A stretch of DNA of 43,317 nucleotides. Source: an uncultured Lachnospiraceae bacterium. GTDB lineage: Bacteria; Bacillota; Clostridia; Lachnospirales; Lachnospiraceae. Shown here in pieces: positions 1 to 7,556 of this stretch (position 1 is its first letter; each line of letters starts with the position of its first letter). Where the stretch lies: assembly GCA_910585215.1 (NCBI GenBank), contig CAJUDQ010000002.1, positions 92,940-136,256 on the forward strand, read 5' to 3'. A model generated the notes under the pieces. That model worked only from the letters and a program-made list of their open reading frames with translations, was not told the origin of the DNA and did not search any database. Position numbers and translations under genes: made by a program.

Positions 1-33
1 TGACTGGAGTTCAGACGTGTGCTCTTCCGATCT
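1..33. other. Illumina TruSeq adapter remnant (artefact)
   Basis: The first 33 bases match the Illumina TruSeq read-2 adapter minus its first G, ending in the familiar GCTCTTCCGATCT. This is library sequence, not genome. It also supplies a false GTG start at 17 for the reading frame that runs into the first gene, so residues encoded before base 34 should be discarded. Confidence 0.97.
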
Positions 34-343
34 AGAAAGTTCCGTTTATGATTTGGAAAAGCTGAAAGGTGATGATTTATATGAAATATTTTTATCAGGT
101 TCAAAATCACTTCTGACAGTTGAAAATCCAAAGGCATCTACAGATAAGGAGCTGATTCTTTTCAGGGATTCTTTTGGCAGCAGTATTGCACCGCTTCTGG
201 TGGAAGCATATGAAAAAATTACTCTGGTGGATATCCGGTATATATCGCCAAATATACTGGAACGGTTTATTGAGTTTGAAAATCAGGATATTTTGTTTCT
301 TTACAGTTCTTCTGTATTAAATAACAGTATTACTATCAAATGA
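34..343 (+). CDS. DHHW-family protein, C-terminal fragment (5' end missing)
   Basis: This is the last roughly 100 residues of a larger protein; the 5' part is lost where the contig breaks into adapter sequence. The visible segment contains LILFRDSFGSS followed by a predicted strand with LVDIRY. That pattern is typical of the C-terminal half of DHHW proteins, which have an SGNH-hydrolase/AlgX-like fold. Members are usually exported or membrane-anchored and often sit next to an MBOAT acyltransferase that O-acetylates surface polymers; any such partner would be upstream, outside the window. The stop codon is at 341-343. The family assignment rests on this short segment only, and the catalytic N-terminal motifs cannot be checked. 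Confidence 0.75.
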
Positions 344-411
344 CCTGTAAAAACTTGAAAATAAATTTTTTTTGTAAATACCATAAAACTGCAAAAGGTT
401 TGCAAAAATGA

Positions 412-440
412 TTGTCATTCTACATGCTACATGTTATAAT
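412..440 (+). promoter_or_regulatory. Sigma-A promoter of the SUKH gene
   Basis: TTGTCA at 412-417 and TATAAT at 435-440 are separated by 17 bases, and a TGT just before the -10 makes it an extended -10 element. The predicted transcript starts near 447. This rules out the in-frame ATG at 408 and supports the start at 495. Confidence 0.8.
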
Positions 441-494
441 CAGAACAGTTGTTTTGAATATCAAGTAGAAAATACAAAGAAAGGCAAGGTAATT

Positions 495-1025
495 ATGATG
501 GAAGTAAGGGAACTACTGGATTTGTACAGCAAGGAGGAACACAGTGGATTTTTGGAGGAGGAGATTTCACAGGCGGAAAAGTATATAGGGGTAGCGCTGC
601 CGCAGATATATCGGGATTTTCTGAAAAATTATGGTAAAGATAAAATTAACAGTTCCTGTCACAGACTGCTTGTGCCGGAGGAAATCAGCACCTCCTATCA
701 GGCAATAGAAGAAGAGCTGGAATATGACTGGAAGGAAGATTTTGAGGAAGCTGTGGAAGAGGGCACACAGGAAGATTATAAAGATAATGAATACTTTGCT
801 TTATGGCAGCTTCCAAAAGAGGAATGGCATACAATAACGGAAAATTATGTGCTGCTTTGGGTGGAGAATCAGGGCATTTGGTATGCCGCTTATCTGTTAA
901 GAGATTTAAAGGAAGGCAAAGAAAATCCTCCAATATATGTGAGCACGAATGATGATTTTATTACATTTGAAAAATGTAAAGATACGCTGGAAGAATTTCT
1001 TCTTGCAATGTATACAGAATGGTAG
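495..1025 (+). CDS. SMI1/KNR4 (SUKH-1-like) family protein
   Basis: This acidic, probably cytoplasmic protein of 176 residues begins with a helix followed by EEEISQAEKYIGVALPQIYRDFL, then IYVSTNDDFITFEKCKDTLEEFL at the C-terminus. This is the usual start and finish of the SMI1/KNR4 (SUKH) domain. Known bacterial SUKH proteins are often immunity proteins for polymorphic or contact-dependent toxins, but many are orphans of unknown role. No toxin gene lies beside this one. The ATG at 495 (or 498) is preceded by an AAGG Shine-Dalgarno at 486-489, and the promoter lies inside the longer open frame, so the ATG at 408 is not used. The gene is monocistronic, with a terminator right after it. The family call is fairly sure; an immunity role is only inference. 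Confidence 0.8.
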   Translation: MMEVRELLDLYSKEEHSGFLEEEISQAEKYIGVALPQIYRDFLKNYGKDKINSSCHRLLVPEEISTSYQAIEEELEYDWKEDFEEAVEEGTQEDYKDNEYFALWQLPKEEWHTITENYVLLWVENQGIWYAAYLLRDLKEGKENPPIYVSTNDDFITFEKCKDTLEEFLLAMYTEW

Positions 1026-1037
1026 AAAATTTATGAT

Positions 1038-1087
1038 AAAAGACCTGTTTTATATTTCAAGATATTATACAGGTCTTTTATTTTTTA
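1038..1087 (+). terminator. Rho-independent terminator of the SUKH gene
   Basis: An 11-base perfect stem (1038-1048 AAAAGACCTGT pairing with 1069-1079) has a 20-base AT-rich loop and is followed by a T-rich run. Confidence 0.8.
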
Positions 1088-1126
1088 TATTGATGGCTTA
1101 CTGAGAAAAAAATATTAAAAATATTC

Positions 1127-1155
1127 TTGACAGCTAATAAAAGTTAGTATATACT
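1127..1155 (+). promoter_or_regulatory. feo operon sigma-A promoter
   Basis: TTGACA at 1127-1132 and TATACT at 1150-1155 are separated by 17 bases. The -10 box lies inside a 16-base perfect palindrome, so repressor binding there would block RNA polymerase. Confidence 0.8.
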
Positions 1156-1158
1156 AAC
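1143..1158. promoter_or_regulatory. Palindromic operator over the feoA promoter
   Basis: GTTAGTATATACTAAC is a perfect 16-base inverted repeat covering the -10 box. Its position and half-site are what one expects of a DtxR/IdeR/MntR-type metalloregulator site in front of feoAB; the regulator itself is not in this window. A second copy with 14 of 16 identical bases lies at 1504-1519. Confidence 0.7.
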
Positions 1159-1263
1159 ATATGAAAATATTTCTCGACAAGAATTTCACCAGAAAGAGAA
1201 AGCTGTGTTATACAGCAGAAAATTCAGCAAAATAGAATAACCATACAGAAAAGGAGCAGATTT

Positions 1264-1482
1264 ATGACATTGAAAGAGATTGCCTGCGGGCAGACAGTTA
1301 AAGTAACAAAGCTTTCCGGTGGAGGTCCGGTGAAAAGACGTATTATGGATATGGGCATTACAAAGGGAGTGGATGTTTATGTAAGAAAAGTAGCTCCACT
1401 TGGAGACCCTGTGGAAGTGACAGTAAGAGGGTATGAATTGTCTCTGCGTAAAGCGGATGCAGAAATGATTGAAGTTGAGTAA
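1264..1482 (+). CDS. feoA: Ferrous iron transport protein A
   Basis: This 72-residue cytoplasmic protein has the SH3-like FeoA fold: MTLKEIACGQTVKVTKLSG, then RRIMDMGITKGVDVYV, ending in a strand with RGYELSLRKADAEMIEVE. FeoA proteins assist or regulate the FeoB Fe(II) transporter. Length and layout are normal for a stand-alone FeoA. A strong AAGGAG Shine-Dalgarno precedes the ATG. feoB follows after 203 bases containing a second copy of the palindromic operator, so the two genes are likely co-regulated by iron, perhaps with separate promoters. Confidence 0.95.
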   Translation: MTLKEIACGQTVKVTKLSGGGPVKRRIMDMGITKGVDVYVRKVAPLGDPVEVTVRGYELSLRKADAEMIEVE

Positions 1483-1519
1483 TTGCCATTTTTTTACCTG
1501 AAAGTTAGTATAAACTAAT
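1483..1519 (+). promoter_or_regulatory. Second operator, possible internal promoter before feoB
   Basis: The operator-like sequence at 1504-1519 (GTTAGTATAAACTAAT) repeats the palindrome seen over the feoA promoter. A possible -35 (TTGCCA, 1483-1488) and -10 (TAGTAT, 1506-1511) with 17-base spacing overlap it. The operator copy is clear; the promoter is weaker evidence. Confidence 0.55.
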
Positions 1520-1685
1520 ATAAGATAGCTATAACAATTTGCAAATAGTATGAGCAAACTAAACAGAAAAAAAGCTGTTGTTTGTCAGAATTTTTGAACC
1601 TCTTATGACTAAAGTCGCAAGTGTTCTTAACACATCTTATAAAATAAAGCAGGAAAAAATGGAATAAAAAAGAAAGGAGCAAAAA

Positions 1686-3872
1686 ATGTCAATAAAGATT
1701 GCATTAGCGGGAAATCCAAACTGCGGAAAAACAACATTATTTAATGCGCTGACAGGCTCGAATCAGTTTGTAGGCAACTGGCCGGGCGTAACAGTGGAAA
1801 AGAAAGAGGGAACATTAAAAGGGAACAAAGAAGCAACGATGATAGATTTGCCGGGTATTTATTCTTTATCGCCTTATACCTTAGAGGAGGTAGTGGCCAG
1901 AAATTATTTGATTACCGAAAAACCCGATGTCATTTTGAATATTGTAGACGGTACAAATATTGAAAGAAATCTGTATTTATCCACACAGCTTATCGAGCTT
2001 GGGATTCCGGTTCTTATGGCGGTAAATATGGCGGATTTGGTGGAGAAAAACGGGGATAAAATACATATCGATAAGCTTTCGGAAAAGCTTGGCTGTGAGG
2101 TTGTGGAAATTTCAGCGCTCAAGGGAACAGGTATCGAAAAGGCAGCCAAACAGGCTGTGGCGCTTGCAAAAAGTAAAAAAACTGCAGTAGTCCATAAATT
2201 TCAGGAAACCGTGGAAGCAGCGATTCAAAGCGTGGAGGAAAAACTTGGAACTGATGTGCTGCAGGAACAGAAAAGATTTTTTGCGATTAAGCTGCTTGAG
2301 AAAGATGATAAAATTACAGAGCAGATGAAACAGGCACCGAATGTATCAGTGGAAATCGGTCAACTGGAAGAAAAGCTCGACGATGATACAGAAAGTATTA
2401 TTACAAATGAAAGATATGTGTATATTTCTTCTATTATCGACGAATGTGTAAGCAAAAATAAGAAAACAAAACTGACTGTGTCAGACAAAATCGACCATAT
2501 TGTGACAAACAGATGGTTGGCGCTGCCGATTTTTGCAGCAGTTATGTTTCTTGTATATTATGTATCGGTAACCACCGTCGGCGACTGGGCAACAGGCTGG
2601 GCAAATGACGGAGTATTCGGTGAAGGCTGGAATCTTTTTGGAATAGAAGCGATTCATATTCCGGGTATTCCTGTGATTCTTGGAAATGTTTTGGAGGCAG
2701 TTCACTGCGCAGACTGGCTGCAGGGATTGATTGTAGACGGTATTGTAGCCGGTGTTGGCGCAGTGCTTGGATTTGTACCACAGATGTTCGTATTATTTAT
2801 GTTTCTTGCCTTTTTGGAAGCATGTGGATATATGGCAAGAGTTGCATTTATTATGGACAGAATTTTCCGCAAGTTTGGTCTTTCAGGAAAATCTTTTATT
2901 CCAATGTTAATTGGAAGCGGCTGCGGAGTTCCGGGAATTATGGCTTCAAGAACAATTGAGAGCGACAGGGACCGTAAAATGACGATTATGACGACTACCT
3001 TTGTTCCGTGTGGAGCAAAGCTTCCGATTATTGCGTTAATTGCGGGCGCCTTTTTTGACAATGCGGGCTGGGTTTCATGGAGCGCTTATTTTGTCGGTAT
3101 TGCGGCAATTATTTGCTCTGGTATTATATTAAAGAAAACAAGAATGTTTGCAGGCGACCCTGCACCGTTTGTTATGGAACTGCCGGCATATCACATGCCT
3201 ACGGTGGGCAATGTGCTTCGAAGCATGTGGGAACGCGGATGGTCCTTTATCAAAAAAGCAGGAACGATTATTTTATTATCTACGATTGCGCTTTGGTTCC
3301 TTCAGGGCTTTGGCTGGGTAGACGGAAAATTTACGATGCTTGAGGCAGAGGAATTAAATAACAGTATTCTTGCCGCAATCGGCGGGGTGATTGCTCCGAT
3401 TTTTGCACCGCTTGGCTGGGGAGACTGGAAGATGTCTGTTGCTGCGGTGACAGGATTGATTGCAAAGGAAAACGTAGTCAGTACCTTTGGGATTCTCTTT
3501 GGGTATGCAGAGGTGGCGGAAGACGGAGCAGAGGTATGGCAGACACTTGCAGCGACTATGACAGGAGTTGCGGCTTATTCTTTCCTGGTATTTAATCTTT
3601 TATGTGCTCCTTGTTTTGCGGCTATGGGAGCGATTAAGAGGGAGATGAACAATAGAAAGTGGTTCTGGTTCGCGATTGGATATCAGACAGTGCTTGCGTA
3701 TATTGTAGCGTTTTGTATTTACCAGATTGGAACACTGGTTACGGCGGGAAGTTTTGGAATAGGAACTGTATTTGCGTTTGTATGTGTGGCTGGATTTATT
3801 TATCTGTTAGTAAGGCCATATAAAGAAAGTGGCAGACTGAATATTAATATGAAAAAAGTAATTGGAGAATAG
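1686..3872 (+). CDS. feoB: Fe(II) transporter FeoB (GTPase-permease)
   Basis: This 728-residue inner-membrane protein imports Fe(II). The N-terminal G domain has G1 GNPNCGKT at residues 9-16, the switch region with NWPGVTVEKKEG, G3 DLPG, and G4 NMAD where NMMD or NKMD is more common. A helical spacer domain follows to about residue 265. Next come the polytopic membrane part with two Gate domains, FVPCGAKLPI in the first and CAPCFAAMGAI in the second, the Cys residues expected in FeoB gates. AGAAAGGAGC is a strong ribosome site before the ATG. The protein is full length and intact. It is flanked by feoA and by a small Cys-rich FeoB partner, and is probably iron-controlled through the palindromes at 1143 and 1504. 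Confidence 0.97.
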   Translation: MSIKIALAGNPNCGKTTLFNALTGSNQFVGNWPGVTVEKKEGTLKGNKEATMIDLPGIYSLSPYTLEEVVARNYLITEKPDVILNIVDGTNIERNLYLSTQLIELGIPVLMAVNMADLVEKNGDKIHIDKLSEKLGCEVVEISALKGTGIEKAAKQAVALAKSKKTAVVHKFQETVEAAIQSVEEKLGTDVLQEQKRFFAIKLLEKDDKITEQMKQAPNVSVEIGQLEEKLDDDTESIITNERYVYISSIIDECVSKNKKTKLTVSDKIDHIVTNRWLALPIFAAVMFLVYYVSVTTVGDWATGWANDGVFGEGWNLFGIEAIHIPGIPVILGNVLEAVHCADWLQGLIVDGIVAGVGAVLGFVPQMFVLFMFLAFLEACGYMARVAFIMDRIFRKFGLSGKSFIPMLIGSGCGVPGIMASRTIESDRDRKMTIMTTTFVPCGAKLPIIALIAGAFFDNAGWVSWSAYFVGIAAIICSGIILKKTRMFAGDPAPFVMELPAYHMPTVGNVLRSMWERGWSFIKKAGTIILLSTIALWFLQGFGWVDGKFTMLEAEELNNSILAAIGGVIAPIFAPLGWGDWKMSVAAVTGLIAKENVVSTFGILFGYAEVAEDGAEVWQTLAATMTGVAAYSFLVFNLLCAPCFAAMGAIKREMNNRKWFWFAIGYQTVLAYIVAFCIYQIGTLVTAGSFGIGTVFAFVCVAGFIYLLVRPYKESGRLNINMKKVIGE

Positions 3873-3887
3873 AGAGGCTGGATATTT

Positions 3888-4025
3888 ATGGGAACTGTTA
3901 TTACAGGAATGATTGTTGCGGGTATTGCGGGGCTGGCTGTTTACAGCATGATTCGTGACAGAAAGAAGGGAAAATCCGTACAGTGCGGCGGAAACTGTGC
4001 ACATTGTAAGGGGCACTGCAGATAA
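3888..4025 (+). CDS. FeoB-associated Cys-rich membrane protein
   Basis: A 45-residue protein starts 15 bases after feoB. It has one N-terminal membrane helix (about residues 3-21, TVITGMIVAGIAGLAVYSM), a basic stop-transfer RDRKKGK, and a short cytoplasmic tail with four cysteines at 33, 37, 40 and 44 (C-x3-C-x2-C-x3-C). This matches the FeoB_associated family (Pfam PF12669), found beside feoB in many Firmicutes and thought to take the place of FeoC; its job is not established. A weak GAGAGG ribosome site lies before the ATG. It is easily missed by gene callers because of its size. Confidence 0.9.
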   Translation: MGTVITGMIVAGIAGLAVYSMIRDRKKGKSVQCGGNCAHCKGHCR

Positions 4026-4054
4026 TATTTCAATAGAATAACTATTGGAATATT
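4024..4054. terminator. Stem-loop at the end of the feo operon (weak terminator)
   Basis: Arms at 4024-4036 and 4042-4054 pair over 13 bases (one T-G wobble) around a 5-base loop. No clean T-run follows on the + strand, so termination is plausible but not certain. Confidence 0.4.
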
Positions 4055-4121
4055 GTAAATAAAATATAAATAATAAAAATGATTTTTTATAAATATAAAT
4101 GGAAAAAAATACCATTTTTTG

Positions 4122-4150
4122 TTGACAAGTATAGAGTTTGAGTTTATAAT
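4122..4150 (+). promoter_or_regulatory. Perfect-consensus sigma-A promoter
   Basis: TTGACA (4122-4127), a 17-base spacer and TATAAT (4145-4150) match the ideal sigma-A promoter exactly. It drives the small secreted protein at 4191 and should be very strong unless repressed. Confidence 0.9.
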
Positions 4151-4190
4151 TAATAATATAAAATTTTATTTAATTTTTAGGGAGTAAACA

Positions 4191-4649
4191 ATGAAGAAAA
4201 AGTTAGTAGCATTAGGTACAGCGGCGTTTATGCTGGTGGGAGCGTTTCCGGCAGTTAATTATGCAAGCAATTGGGCAGATACAGATTTTTCTTTTGAACT
4301 GATTTCAGAAGCCAGTTCACGTTATGCAGTAAGTATAAATAGATTAAAAACGGATGATTCATCTGTATATATGAAATGTACTTCGAGTTCAAGAACCTCT
4401 ACAAACAGCTCCGAAGGAGGTTATTATGGAACAGCGCATGGGAGTTCTGGGGAATTGGGAGGTCTTGCGGATTGTTTTTCCGGTTCAAAACATTCAGAAA
4501 CATATATGTTTTACGAAGGAGCTACGAGATATATGAAAAATTATATTAATGAAACCGGTCATATTTATGCAAATATTTATTGTGTGGGTGCAAAATATTT
4601 GCGCTATATGAACTTTAAAGGCGTGTGGAGTCCTGACAGTATCCAATAA
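4191..4649 (+). CDS. Small secreted protein of unknown function (bacteriocin-like context)
   Basis: The 152-residue protein starts with a clear Sec signal peptide: MKKK, a hydrophobic core to about residue 22, and probable cleavage after NYAS near residue 26. The mature part is about 126 residues, rich in Ser, Gly and Tyr, with three cysteines, and ends in FKGVWSPDSIQ. I do not recognise a certain family. The layout (Sec signal, Ser/Gly/Tyr-rich small mature protein, aromatic tail, neighbouring ABC-2 transporter genes) recalls lactococcin-972-like or DUF2712 secreted proteins, but this is resemblance, not proof. AGGGAG at 4179-4184 is a strong ribosome site. The gene has its own consensus promoter and a terminator behind it, so it should be made in excess over the transporter genes. 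Confidence 0.7.
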   Translation: MKKKLVALGTAAFMLVGAFPAVNYASNWADTDFSFELISEASSRYAVSINRLKTDDSSVYMKCTSSSRTSTNSSEGGYYGTAHGSSGELGGLADCFSGSKHSETYMFYEGATRYMKNYINETGHIYANIYCVGAKYLRYMNFKGVWSPDSIQ

Positions 4650-4657
4650 ACAAATAG

Positions 4658-4699
4658 AAAGAGGTGTTAATGCGTTGAATTAATATCTCTTTTATTTTG
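4658..4699 (+). terminator. Rho-independent terminator after the secreted-protein gene
   Basis: The arms 4658-4671 and 4679-4692 pair over 14 bases with two G-U wobbles and a 7-base loop, followed by a T-rich tract (4690-4698). It separates the secreted protein from the transporter genes, and partial read-through would let one promoter serve both at different levels. Confidence 0.8.
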
Positions 4700-4732
4700 A
4701 TAAATATTTTATGACGCGAGGTATTACTTTAT

Positions 4733-5536
4733 ATGAAAAAGAAGGGAAAAATTTTTTTAATAAGTATAATTGGACTTTTCTTATTTGGCTGCGCAAAAAA
4801 GGACAGTTATTCTATGAATAATGTAGAAGAAATTCCGGAAACAACAAAAGCAGCTGCAATAAAAACGCCGGAAACTTCGATAAATCAAGGAGGTACTTTG
4901 AATGGTGTTCCATTGGATTTGGTACAATACTATATTTCAGACGACCATTTTTATGACCAAGAGGAACTTGATTTTATGTGTGAAGAGGATTCTTATCATA
5001 TACGGATAGCAAATGCGGCTGTATCAGATGATTTAACAGCGTTTGGTGAATCTTTTTCCAATGAACAGGCCCGCGTCTCTGAACTTAACGGATGGATAGA
5101 AGAACTTCAGCTTCAAGAGAAAGATGATTTTACCTATCTTTCGCTTCCAGTGAAAATTACCAATACAGGAGATAAAGAACAAAGATTTTGTTTGTATATG
5201 CCTTTATATACAAGAATTGCTGATGAAAGATTAGTGGAGTATGGTCTTTCTGATAAATATATTACAACAGCGGGACCCATAAGTGCGACTGTGAATAATT
5301 GTCAAAGCCGGGTGGATAATGTAAAGTCTTATTATATGGTTGATATACAGCCTGGAGAAACGATATCTTCAGATATTTTATATTGGGTTTCAAAAGAGAA
5401 TTTGGATAAAGATATTTATATGTGTTTATATATGATAAATAATGGAAAAAAAGATAAAAAATTAAATTGTGAAATGCCGCCGACAGACGAAAAGATAAAA
5501 TTTATCAAAATAGAGATAGGGAGGGGAACAGAGTGA
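4733..5536 (+). CDS. Lipoprotein of an ABC-transporter cassette
   Basis: A 267-residue exported lipoprotein. The signal peptide is MKKKGKIFLISIIGLFLFGC, with the lipobox L17-F18-G19 and the lipidated Cys at 20. A Thr/Glu-rich linker follows, then a beta-rich domain containing LPVKITNTGDKEQRF, the pattern of small Ig-like domains (DUF4352/DUF5067-type) found in Firmicute lipoproteins. It could sense or sequester a ligand outside the membrane. The next gene starts inside its stop codon (GTG/TGA overlap), so the two are translationally coupled. Its function is not known; a role in self-protection against the product of the 4191 gene is inference from context. Confidence 0.75.
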   Translation: MKKKGKIFLISIIGLFLFGCAKKDSYSMNNVEEIPETTKAAAIKTPETSINQGGTLNGVPLDLVQYYISDDHFYDQEELDFMCEEDSYHIRIANAAVSDDLTAFGESFSNEQARVSELNGWIEELQLQEKDDFTYLSLPVKITNTGDKEQRFCLYMPLYTRIADERLVEYGLSDKYITTAGPISATVNNCQSRVDNVKSYYMVDIQPGETISSDILYWVSKENLDKDIYMCLYMINNGKKDKKLNCEMPPTDEKIKFIKIEIGRGTE

Positions 5537-6354
5537 AACAGGGAATAAAACTGGAACTGTACAGAGCGTTTCATAATGCGGGTTTTCCAATTGCGGTATT
5601 TTTGGGCAGCATCATTACTGTGGTTCAGTTTGTGTTTCGGGTACTTCCTGAAATGAATAATATTGTAGATACAAATTTAAATCTAAGCTATCCGTTATCT
5701 GTATTTAATACCTGTCTTATGCTTGATTTGGGAGGATTTTATTCTTATTTATATTATAATGCAATTATGCTGATTGCAGTAATTCCTTTTGGCGTTTCTT
5801 ATTACACAGATTTAAGGGAGGGTTATATAAAAAATGTATATACAAGGATGGATAGAAAAGGATATTTAATAGGGAAATATATCTCGGTATTTGTATCGGC
5901 AGGTTTCGTGTGTGTAATACCATTAATCCTGAATCTTTTGCTTACATCGATGGTTATGCCGTCGCTTCTTCCACAGGCGGCAACTGCAAGATTTTCCATT
6001 GGAGGGTTTGCTATGCTAAAAGAAGTGTTTTATACGCATCCATGGATTTACATTGGGATTTATCTGCTGATTGATTTTGTTATGACAGGTTTATTTGCCT
6101 GCATGACTCTTGTAGTGACAAAATTTGTTTATAACAGATATATTGTGCTGTTTGTTCCATTTTTATTTTTTATCCTTGTGCAGACAGTCGCCCAGTTTTC
6201 TTATTACAATGCGGCGGGACCTTATTTTATTATGGATGCGAGTCAGACAATATGGGAAAATCTGCCTACTGTCATAATAGAAATCGTTTTTTTATTTTTA
6301 TTTACGTTTATAACTTTTTATTTAATGGGAGGCAGGAAAAGAGATGTGTTATAA
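5533..6354 (+). CDS. ABC-2-like membrane protein (cassette permease 1)
   Basis: A 273-residue integral membrane protein with about six predicted helices: one near residues 17-36, one near 60-90, then several between about 110 and 265. A short basic N-terminus MKQGIKLELYRAFHN resembles the start of ABC-2-type permeases that work with a separate ATPase. The GTG start at 5533 overlaps the previous stop by four bases and has a GGGAGGGG ribosome site. The natural partner is the ATPase at 6909. The substrate is unknown. Confidence 0.75.
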   Translation: MKQGIKLELYRAFHNAGFPIAVFLGSIITVVQFVFRVLPEMNNIVDTNLNLSYPLSVFNTCLMLDLGGFYSYLYYNAIMLIAVIPFGVSYYTDLREGYIKNVYTRMDRKGYLIGKYISVFVSAGFVCVIPLILNLLLTSMVMPSLLPQAATARFSIGGFAMLKEVFYTHPWIYIGIYLLIDFVMTGLFACMTLVVTKFVYNRYIVLFVPFLFFILVQTVAQFSYYNAAGPYFIMDASQTIWENLPTVIIEIVFLFLFTFITFYLMGGRKRDVL

Positions 6355-6904
6355 GAAGATGTTAGTGGTAATTTTACCATTTATTTGTATTGCCTGTATA
6401 GCCATGATTTACAATGTCAACCGTGTTTATCCCATGCCCAAGGATATTTTTTATACAGAGGGAGAAACGGCAGTATACAAAGGACTGGATATAACCATAG
6501 GCGAGCTTGAGCTGTATCAAAATGAACAGGTGCAGACAGTATACCCTGAAATTTATTCCGGTTTTGACTCAAGCGGCAAGGATACAGATACGAATATAAT
6601 TATAGCAAATATTAAGATAAAAAATACCACAGACAGAAAGATTTCTTTGAGAAAGGAAGGCATTGTTACATGGCCGGTTGAAGCGGCGTATGTGGGAAAT
6701 GATGTAGACTTATCCTGCTTTATGATGTTGAATCCAGAATATACAGGTTCATTTGAAGCAGGCGCAGAGCTGGAAGTAAAACTTGTTTATCCTATCGCAG
6801 ACAGGTATTTATCATGGGAAAAATTAAATAACAGCGATATTAAGGTGATATATTCTTATTACCCGACGAAAAATTATATTTTATACGAGGCGAAAAGGCG
6901 GTGA
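6344..6904 (+). CDS. Membrane-anchored Ig-like protein (DUF5028-like)
   Basis: A 186-residue protein with one N-terminal membrane helix (about residues 5-22) and no lipobox cysteine at the cleavage position, so it is probably an anchored extracytoplasmic protein. The outer domain has YKGLDITIGELELYQ and then IIANIKIKNTTDRKISL, the same Ig-like 'interaction between neighbours' pattern seen in the lipoprotein at 4733. It resembles DUF5028 proteins of Lachnospiraceae; I am moderately sure of that. It overlaps the preceding permease gene by 11 bases and is followed after 4 bases by the ATPase, so it is an integral part of the cassette. Confidence 0.7.
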   Translation: MCYKKMLVVILPFICIACIAMIYNVNRVYPMPKDIFYTEGETAVYKGLDITIGELELYQNEQVQTVYPEIYSGFDSSGKDTDTNIIIANIKIKNTTDRKISLRKEGIVTWPVEAAYVGNDVDLSCFMMLNPEYTGSFEAGAELEVKLVYPIADRYLSWEKLNNSDIKVIYSYYPTKNYILYEAKRR

Positions 6905-6908
6905 TTGA

Positions 6909-7556
6909 ATGAAGATAGAAGTAAAGGATTATACGAAAATAATAAAAGGAATCACTATATTAGACGATATAAATATCACTTTTGAATCTGGAAAATGTTA
7001 CGGTTTAAAAGGAAAAAACGGTTCCGGGAAAACTATGCTTATGAGGGCGGTAAGTGGTTTGATTACCGCTACAAAGGGCGCAGTGGTAATAGACGGCGAA
7101 ACTCTTGGAAAAGAGATTTCTTTTCCAAGAAGCATAGGAGTTTTAATTGAAAATCCGGCGTTTATTGCCAATTATACGGGATATAAAAATCTTGAACTGC
7201 TTGCCTGTATTCAAAACCGGATAGGGAAAGAAGAGATACAGAAAACTATGGAAGACGTGGGATTAGAGCCGGATGATAAAAGAAAATATCGCAAATATTC
7301 ATTAGGAATGAAGCAAAAACTTGGAATCGCTTCTGCTTTTATGGAAAAACCGGATATTATTATATTAGATGAGCCTATCAATGCGATTGATGAAACGGGA
7401 GTACTAAAAGTAAAAAAGATGATTCAGGAAGCAAAGAGCCGGGGAGCCGTTATTATTACAGCATGCCATGATGCGGAGGAACTTCAGGAGCTTTCGGATG
7501 AGATTATCCAGATTGCCGAAGGAAGGATTGTAAAAAATGGGAAAACGGATTTGTAA
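6909..7556 (+). CDS. ABC transporter ATP-binding protein
   Basis: A 215-residue nucleotide-binding subunit. The Walker A motif is GKNGSGKT at residues 35-42, the signature is SLGMKQ at 131-136 (LGMKQ, as in BcrA/lantibiotic-immunity-type and drug-export ATPases), and Walker B is DIIILDEP at 149-156. A D-loop and the switch His in ACHDAEEL follow. It is the only ATPase in the cassette and must power the membrane proteins at 5533, 7537 and 8294. The downstream permease starts 20 bases before its stop, giving tight coupling. BcrA-like ATPases often confer self-resistance to peptide antibiotics, which fits the secreted protein at the head of the cassette, but the substrate is unproven. Confidence 0.92.
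   Translation: MKIEVKDYTKIIKGITILDDINITFESGKCYGLKGKNGSGKTMLMRAVSGLITATKGAVVIDGETLGKEISFPRSIGVLIENPAFIANYTGYKNLELLACIQNRIGKEEIQKTMEDVGLEPDDKRKYRKYSLGMKQKLGIASAFMEKPDIIILDEPINAIDETGVLKVKKMIQEAKSRGAVIITACHDAEELQELSDEIIQIAEGRIVKNGKTDL

Noticed and set aside
408..494. Upstream start for the SUKH protein at ATG 408
   Set aside because: The sigma-A promoter (412-440) lies inside this extension, so it would not be transcribed; the ribosome site fits 495.
1186..1557. Minus-strand frame of 123 codons opposite feoA
   Set aside because: It mirrors feoA and its operators; composition and lack of motifs mark it as a shadow.
2702..3061. Minus-strand frame opposite feoB
   Set aside because: It is fully inside the conserved feoB membrane domain and has no ribosome site; a shadow frame.
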